Below are positions 58,665-64,000 of a stretch of DNA of 64,000 nucleotides, in pieces; positions within the stretch are counted from its first letter, which is position 1, and each line of letters opens with the position of its first letter. The DNA comes from Penium margaritaceum (taxonomy: Eukaryota > Streptophyta > Zygnematophyceae > Desmidiales > Peniaceae). The position numbers were made by a program, and so were the translations under genes. The notes beneath the pieces are model-generated. The model was given only the letters and a program-made list of their open reading frames with translations. It searched no databases and was not told the origin of the DNA. The DNA is taken from assembly GCA_023375785.1 (NCBI GenBank), contig SZWC01000100.1, positions 188,895 through 252,894 on the forward strand, in the 5' to 3' direction.

Positions 58665-59209
58665 GGAGAAAACCAAAGTACGTTGGAGCAAGCCATAGAA
58701 CAGTGGAGCAAGCCACAGAACGGTGGAGCAAGCCAGAGAATGGTGGAGCAAGCCAGAGAAAGGTGTAGCAAGCCACAGAAAGGTGGGGCAAGCCAGAGAA
58801 AGGTGGAGCAAGCCAGAGAATGGTGGAGCAAGTCAGAGAACGGTGGAGCAGGCCATAGAAAGGTGGAGCAGGCCAGAGAAAGGTGGAGTATTCCAGTGAA
58901 AGATGGAGCAAGCGAGAGAAACGTCGAGCAAGCTAGAGAAGGGTGGAGCAAGCCAGAGAAAGATGGAGCAAGCCTGAGAAAGGTGGAGCAAGCCAGGGAA
59001 TGGTGGAGCAAGCTAGAGAAAGGTGGAGCAAGCCAGAGAAAGGTGGAGCAATCCAGGGAAAGGTGAAGCAAGCCAGAGAAAGGTGGAGTAAGCCAGAAAA
59101 CGGTAAAGTAAGTCAGAGAAAGGTGGAGCAAGGCAGAAAAGGGTGGAGTAAGCTAGAGAAAGGTGGAGTAAGCCAGCGAAACGTGGAGCAAGCCACGGAA
59201 AGGTGGAGC
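58665..59209 (-). repeat. 20-bp satellite, inverted orientation, block 2
   Basis: Continuation of the inverted satellite beyond element B, ending GGAAAGGTGGAGCT at 59209. Confidence 0.95.
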
Positions 59210-59499
59210 TTTCAGGAATGCTGTCTTGGCATGCCCTGAACCACCTAAGTGTGCATGGCTTCTTATTGCAAAGAGACTTTCAAGGGAGGTGTGTGCTTTG
59301 GGTCACCACATCACCAAGGGAGCAGAATTTTGGCAGAATGCAGATTGGAAATTGATAAAGGCTGAGAATCAATAATGGTTATTTGTTTTGGTCAGATTAC
59401 ACGAGATTCTTTTAGCATGTGATCTGAGCTTTCCAACGCATCCAAGCATGCCCAAAATGGAGGAGTATAGCCCCTGCTATGCCAATCCAAGCAACCTTT
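59210..59499. other. Unassigned sequence
   Basis: About 290 bp of unique AT-rich sequence (TTCAGGAATGCTG to GGCGATTTGTGTCC). I see no gene, repeat or terminal structure. Confidence 0.5.
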
Positions 59500-60025
59500 G
59501 GTGGCGATTTGTGTCCCTTATTAGGGGATCACTTGGTCAGTTGCCCGTTTGGTCGGTTGAGGCTGAAAACCGCTAGTGTTGATCACCGAGCTGGTTCGGA
59601 CCAAAGGTGAACCGATGTTTGAGAGTTTTGGTTTTCCGCAGGTGTTACGGGCTAGTTGGATTCTTGTTCTGACATCCCCCCATAATCCAAATACCATGTG
59701 TGACAGGCAATTTGTTCTTCATGTGCAACCCTGGGAATCCTTCCAGTCAGGAGCAGATGTGACCACATAGTGCTGAAGTCATTGGGGTAGACTTGGTTGA
59801 GAGGTTGTCCACTGGGGTGTATGACTTCCCTCAGTCTTGCTCGTACGGCCTGGTTCACCTGCCTGTATTCTTCTTGTTGTGCAGTGGGAGTTGGAGCTTT
59901 TCCCATGTAGAACTGTCTCCCAATGAGTGTATCCGGGACGCCGAAGCCAAGGAAGAAGTAGGGAAAGAAGGCCGTGTACACTTAAGCTACCCAATGAGCC
60001 ACGAGTAGCAAATTTGGGTCCTCCT
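59500..60025 (-). mobile_element. Truncated LTR element C (relative of A and B)
   Basis: CTTATTAGGGGATCACTTGGTC (59518 onward) matches the TTATTAGGGGATGACTTGGT block of the A LTR, and the segment ends TTGTTCTGACA at 59674 followed by TCCCCCC, the same LTR end and G-rich tract as in A and B. Only the last ~175 bp of the LTR and ~350 bp of interior remain; the copia element 2 LTR cuts it at 60026. Confidence 0.6.
59652..59981 (-). other. Coding-like frame in element C interior
   Basis: 109 open codons containing LGFGVPDTLIGRQFYMGK and LREVIHPSGQPLNQVYPN. It runs through the G-rich tract into the LTR, so its end is fortuitous. Composition is balanced and protein-like, unlike the satellite frames. 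I recognise no family. It occupies the same place beside the 3' LTR as unrelated coding-like stretches in A and B. Confidence 0.35.
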
Positions 60026-60678
60026 TGTTAGCTACTGAGCTAACCACCTCCGGCAGAGAAGCCGCGAAACCGAAAAACTCACAAAGGTTCTTACACCTTC
60101 TTCATTTGCAGGTATGTGTCATGCACCCCAAACTTAATCAGGCATACACTTCACCTTCAAGAGTACTAACGCCTTAGCATTACATCTCAAGAAGAGCTCA
60201 AGTCGTCAATACGCAAGAGAGCATCAAGCAAGGGTTGATTGATCAGCATGCAAGACAAGTCCTTTAATAGCTGTCTGTCCAGTCCTAGAACTCAAAAGCA
60301 CATTCCTGGGAAGTGGCCTGAACCAGCCACGTCACCAATAGACTTGCACTGTGAGCTTGACAGATAAGCATCCAAGTGTCAAGGTGACAGACCAACCATG
60401 TAGCGTCCAAGAAACTACGGACTTTCTTTCTTGGAAGCTTCCACAACAAACAAGATATGCATGGGGCCAGGATCGAAATCATGACCTCTCACTTGGCCAA
60501 ATCAACAAAATGGCCAGGGCAACCACTCACCCACATGGTGTACTCAAAGGTCATATCTCACAAGAGACAGAGCATAGTTGAGTCACACTACAACGGATCT
60601 AGGGGTCATACCTCCACAAGGGGCAGAGCATTCCTGATCCGTCCTACAACACTGAACAAGGGGCAGAAACATTTAACA
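60026..60678 (-). repeat. Copia element 2, 3' LTR
   Basis: TGTTAGCTACTGAG...TTTAACA, 653 bp. More diverged from the element 1 LTRs than these are from each other (for example GTTCTTACACCTTCTTCATTTGCAGG). The TATA position (60261-60270) reads CTATTAAAGG on the minus strand where element 1 has CTATAAAAGG. Confidence 0.93.
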
Positions 60679-60691
60679 AATCTCTCCCTTG
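60679..60691 (-). promoter_or_regulatory. Polypurine tract, copia element 2
   Basis: The minus strand reads AAGGGAGAGATT beside the LTR, identical to element 1. Confidence 0.78.
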
Positions 60692-60713
60692 CACCTTGCG
60701 TCAGTGATCATCA

Positions 60714-63700
60714 TCATTCGTCATCACTTGCGTTGACCATGCCGATACCTTGCCTGCCCGCCTGGTGGAGATCCTTGTCCAGTGGCTTTGTNGATAGCAA
60801 GCTTCGTAGCCACTGCATCTCTTTACACACCTCAGCCAAGGCGATGTACTCAGCTTCAGCTGTTGACAGAGAGACACATTCTTGCTTGCGACTTGCCCAA
60901 CTGACTGCACCTCCATTCAACATACACACAAAGCCGGAGGTAGATTTTCTGTCATCTATATTCCCTCCTCAATCAGCATCAGTGTAGCACATGAGACGGA
61001 GTGATGCGGATCCAGCAATGCCTCCAAACTGGAGGCCTACCTGGCGCGTCCCCTGAAGGTAGCGCATGATGCGCTTCACGGCCTGCCAGTGAAGTGGACC
61101 GGGATTGGCCACAAACCGACTCACCTGCCCAACAGCATGGGCTATATCTGGTCGGGTGGCGACCATGGCATACATCAAACTGCCCACCGCAGACTGATAT
61201 GGGATGCCAAGCATGTCAGTTTTCTCCGCTTCGTTGGATGGGGACATGGAGGTGGAGAGTTTGCACNAAACTGGAGGCCTACGTGGCGCGTCCCCTGAAG
61301 GTAGCGCATGATGCGCTTCACGGCCTGCCAGTGAAGTGGACCGGGATTGGCCACAAACCGACTCACCTGCCCAATAGCATGGGCTATATCTGGTCGGGTG
61401 GCGACCATGGCATACATCAAACTGCCCAACGCAGACTGATATGGGATGCCAAGCATGTCAGTTTTCTCCGCTTCGTTGGATGGGGACATGGAGGTGGAGA
61501 GTTTGCACTCCGAGCTCATGGGTGTGCTGGCAGGTTTGCAATCTGCCATGTCGTATCGTTTGAGGATGGAGTCGATGTATTTTGTCTGGTTCAGGCTGAT
61601 TGTACCTGCTGCTCTGTCGCGCTTGATGGCAATTCCAAGATAGAAGTCAAGAGGACCCATGTCCTTCATCTCGAATCTGCTATTCAGCTGCCCCTTGAGA
61701 TCGTCTAGCAGCTGCGTTGAAGCGGAGCATAGAATCAGGTCATCAACGTACAAGGCGACCAACATTGTCCCTTTGTCACTCTCATGCACGTACATGCTGG
61801 GATCATTGTCGCAGTACATGAAGGACTCCTTGGCCATGAACGTGTCCATCTCCTGGTACCAAAGTCTTGGCGCTTGTTTTAGCCCATAGAGTGCCTTCAC
61901 CAATCTGCACACCTTGCCCTCAGGAGCATCAACCCCCTCCGGAACCTCCATCAATACCTCCTTGTCAAGTGTGCCGTAAAGGAAGGCTGTCTTGACATCC
62001 ATCTGGTGGACCTCCATGTTCTCGGAAGGAGCAATGGCGAGCATTGACCGGATGAAGGCAAACGTCACAACTGGAGCAAAGGTCTCATCGTACTCTGCTC
62101 CAGGCCGTTGGGAGAACCCCTTTGCTACCACCCGTGCCTTGTACTTGTCTATCTTGCCATCCTGTTTCCTTTTTACTTTCAGCACCCACTTGGACCCCAC
62201 AACGTGAGCCCCGGCAGGTTTGTCCACAAGCACCCATGTCCCATTCTCTTCAATGGAGCTGAGTTCACTGCGAATTGCTTTGTCCCACTCTGCTTTGTCA
62301 GGCCGAGTGAGTGCCTCTGCGACAGACGTTGGCTCCTCTTGAGCCAAGAATGAATAGTTGAAGCCTGTCCATTCACCCCTGTCTGCGTCGTAATGCTGCC
62401 GAGGTACTTTGAGGCGTGAACTGCTCCTTGAACCTGCTAGCTGGAGCTGTTGATGTGGAGGTTGGAGGTCTGGTTCGTCGTTGATGATGGGAGGGGCATC
62501 CTCCTCATGTTCCGGAGGATCGGATACGTCGGAATCAGAGTCTGACTCCTGCGAGTCATCTTCATGAGCTCCTCTCCCTGTTGCAGCACCTATCCCATGC
62601 CATTGTGCTGGTGCTTCGTCTCCCTCTTCAAGGAGAGTGAGCCACTCTCCCTGTTTTGGAGCGTTCTCGAGTTCGAGATACTCTCCCTTACTCACAGACC
62701 TTTCGTGGAAATCCACGTCTTTGCTGCGGATGAGCTTCTTGGCTCCTTGGTCCCACAGTCGATAAGCTTTGTGGGCGGTGTCATAGCCGATGAAAATGCA
62801 CTTTCGTGCTCTTGCATCAAGCTTTCCAGGGCCCTCACCGGCCTGGACCTTGGCAAACCCGGTGCAACCAAACACCTTGAGATGGGAGGCGTCCGGCTTC
62901 TTGCCTGACCATGCTTCTTGAGGCGTCTTCAGCTGCTGTGTCTGCTTCTTCTTGCCTCTCCTTCGCAGAGCTGCTGCAGGTGTGAGGTTCACAAGGTAGG
63001 TAGNTAGGTAGCCGTACGTGCTGCTTCAGCCCAGAACCTAGGAGGAAGCTTGGCGTCAAAGAGCATGCACCTAGTCATGCCTAGGAGCGTCTGGTTCATC
63101 CTCTCTGCTACGCCGTTGCTTTGAGGTGAGTAGGGCGTAGTTTTCTGGTGTTCAATGCCCTGTGTCTTGAGCCACTCCCTGCAAGCTTCATACTCGCCCC
63201 CGTTGTCCGTCCTGAATGCCTTCACCTTCTTTCCACTCTGTCGCTCAACCATAGCGACAAAGGCCTGCAGATTCTCCTTCACCTCACTTTTCTTTTTGAG
63301 AAAGTATATCCAGACTTTGCGGCTGTTGTCGTCGATGCATGTGAGGAAATATCTGCTGCCTCCATTTGACGGTATGCGAAAGGGACCACATACGTCAGAG
63401 TGGACAAGATCAAGAGGTGCAAGAGCGCGCGTGCCATTGCGCTTGAACGGTTTCCTTTTCGCCTTGCCTTGAAGACATGGCTCACACATGATCTCTGCTC
63501 CCTCCACCTCATCACCTAGCTCCATCCCACGCACTAGCTCCTGCTTTCCCATGAGCTCCAATGTCCGATGAGCCACGTGCCCAAAGCGCCTGTGCCATAG
63601 ATTCTTGGAGGATGTGCACAGGCTAGAATGAGCAGCCCCAGTGGCTGCATTTTCTTGTGGTTTTGTTGCCAAATCATCTGTTTCCACTGCTTCCGCTGCT

Positions 63701-64000
63701 CCAACATGTCCTTCCTCATCTGATTCTGCATCGCTGCTCTCCTCATCATCACTCTCCACCAAAGATTCAGCCGTTGGAGTTGTCGTCTTGGTCTGCAAGA
63801 CGTAGAGTCCATCGACACGAGGAACCTGTGCGACAACCTTCTTGGCAGAGTAGGAGATGTTGATGTCCTTGGTAGGAACTATCACCGCTTCCTTCTCTGT
63901 AAAGACCACTGTCATGCCATGGTCAGTTATTTTAGAGACGGAGAGCAGGTTGGCTGTGAAGGAGGGCAAGTAGACCACCCCCTCTAGCTTGAGGTCGGAA
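60714..64000 (-). CDS. Copia pol, element 2 (partial; integrase, RT, RNase H)
   Basis: The frame enters at the window end with VVYLPSFTANLLSVSK (after the protease active site) and has the acidic linker, LWHRRFGHVAHRTL, CEPCLQGKAKRKPF, the integrase core (LVHSDVCGPF, FRTDNGGEYE, NGVAERMNQTLL), RT (QMDVKTAFLYGTLDKEV, LYVDDLILCS) and RNase H (CYTDAD, LSTAEAEY), ending at TGA 60714. No biological nonsense codon is visible; the breaks coincide with N gaps. These are a 7-base terminal overlap at 63004 that shifts the frame, a 241-bp repeated segment at 61267, and a ~190-bp loss at 60792 that removes the end of RNase H. Allowing for these, this copy may encode an intact pol. Confidence 0.88.
60792..60792. 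other. Assembly gap (single N) in RNase H region
   Basis: Sequence jumps from GGCTTTGT to GATAGCAAGC. Element 1 has about 190 bases between the same points (25627-25818), so the N hides a deletion or unassembled bases. Confidence 0.85.
61026..61508. repeat. 241-bp direct duplication across an N gap
   Basis: 61026-61266 and 61268-61508 are near-identical (AAACTGGAGGCC... to ...GAGTTTGCAC), separated by a single N at 61267. They differ at very few bases (CCTACC/CCTACG, CAACAG/CAATAG, CACCGC/CAACGC). Element 1 has this region once. Interpreted as overlapping contig ends joined without merging. Confidence 0.82.
63004..63004. other. Assembly gap (single N) with 7-base overlap
   Basis: TAGGTAG precedes the N and is repeated after it; element 1 has the sequence once (GTATGTAGCCG). 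The join shifts the pol frame artificially. Confidence 0.82.

Larger units (their letters stand above)
60026..64000 (-). mobile_element. Ty1/copia LTR retrotransposon, element 2 (cut by window end)
   Basis: Same family and orientation as element 1. It begins with a full 653-bp LTR at 60026 and the window ends within the protease-integrase linker of pol. The 5' half, including gag, primer site and 5' LTR, is outside. It has three assembly gaps. It is inserted in element C, not directly in satellite. Where alignable, pol is nearly identical to element 1, and it keeps the Gln codon that is a stop in one copy of element 1. Confidence 0.95.

Overview
The window looks like repeat-dense nuclear DNA of a eukaryote, most likely a plant or streptophyte alga. 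The reasons are Ty1/copia elements with a plant-style single gag-pol frame, LTR elements primed by plant-type initiator-Met tRNA, a hAT-type MITE and two satellite families. There is no bacterial-type operon, rRNA, tRNA gene or CRISPR array, and I found no convincing host gene. The species cannot be fixed from the sequence. Six single-base N gaps mark it as a draft assembly.

About 32.5 kb (51%) is one 20-bp satellite, consensus CTTGCTCCACCTTTCTCTGG. It runs in plus orientation at 1-24897, 31508-35057, 38542-40828 and 46444-47429, and in reverse orientation at 53549-54965 and 58665-59209. The unit has almost no stop codons on either strand, so it gives long but spurious reading frames. It has higher-order structure: a ~2.1-kb repeat at 3058-11100 carrying four copies of a ~300-bp non-satellite island, and a 268-bp module found five times in which two diverged-unit signatures sit 223-224 bp apart. 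A second satellite of 191 bp (about 28 copies) fills 47430-52776 and adjoins the first directly.

Mobile elements interrupt the arrays. Copia element 1 (24898-31507, minus strand) has both LTRs, a near-match 5-bp target duplication, gag, zinc knuckle, protease, integrase, RT and RNase H, and a primer site matching the anticodon half of initiator tRNA-Met. A second copy starts at 60026 and leaves the window. Two LTR elements without recognisable coding capacity lie at 35058-38541 (A) and 54966-58664 (B), with a truncated relative (C) at 59500-60025. A 473-bp hAT-type MITE with an 8-bp target duplication sits inside an LTR of A. At 40829-46443 is a decayed Ty3-like integrase with an Ala/Glu-rich coiled-coil region, a cysteine-rich finger and no visible RT.

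Together this resembles pericentromeric or other heterochromatic satellite DNA colonised by nested retroelements. I found no evidence of a defence, biosynthetic or signalling system. The more unusual points are the satellite's higher-order organisation, the half-tRNA primer sites, the dyads in the 191-bp repeat, the MITE with empty-site evidence, and the coiled-coil/integrase/finger element.
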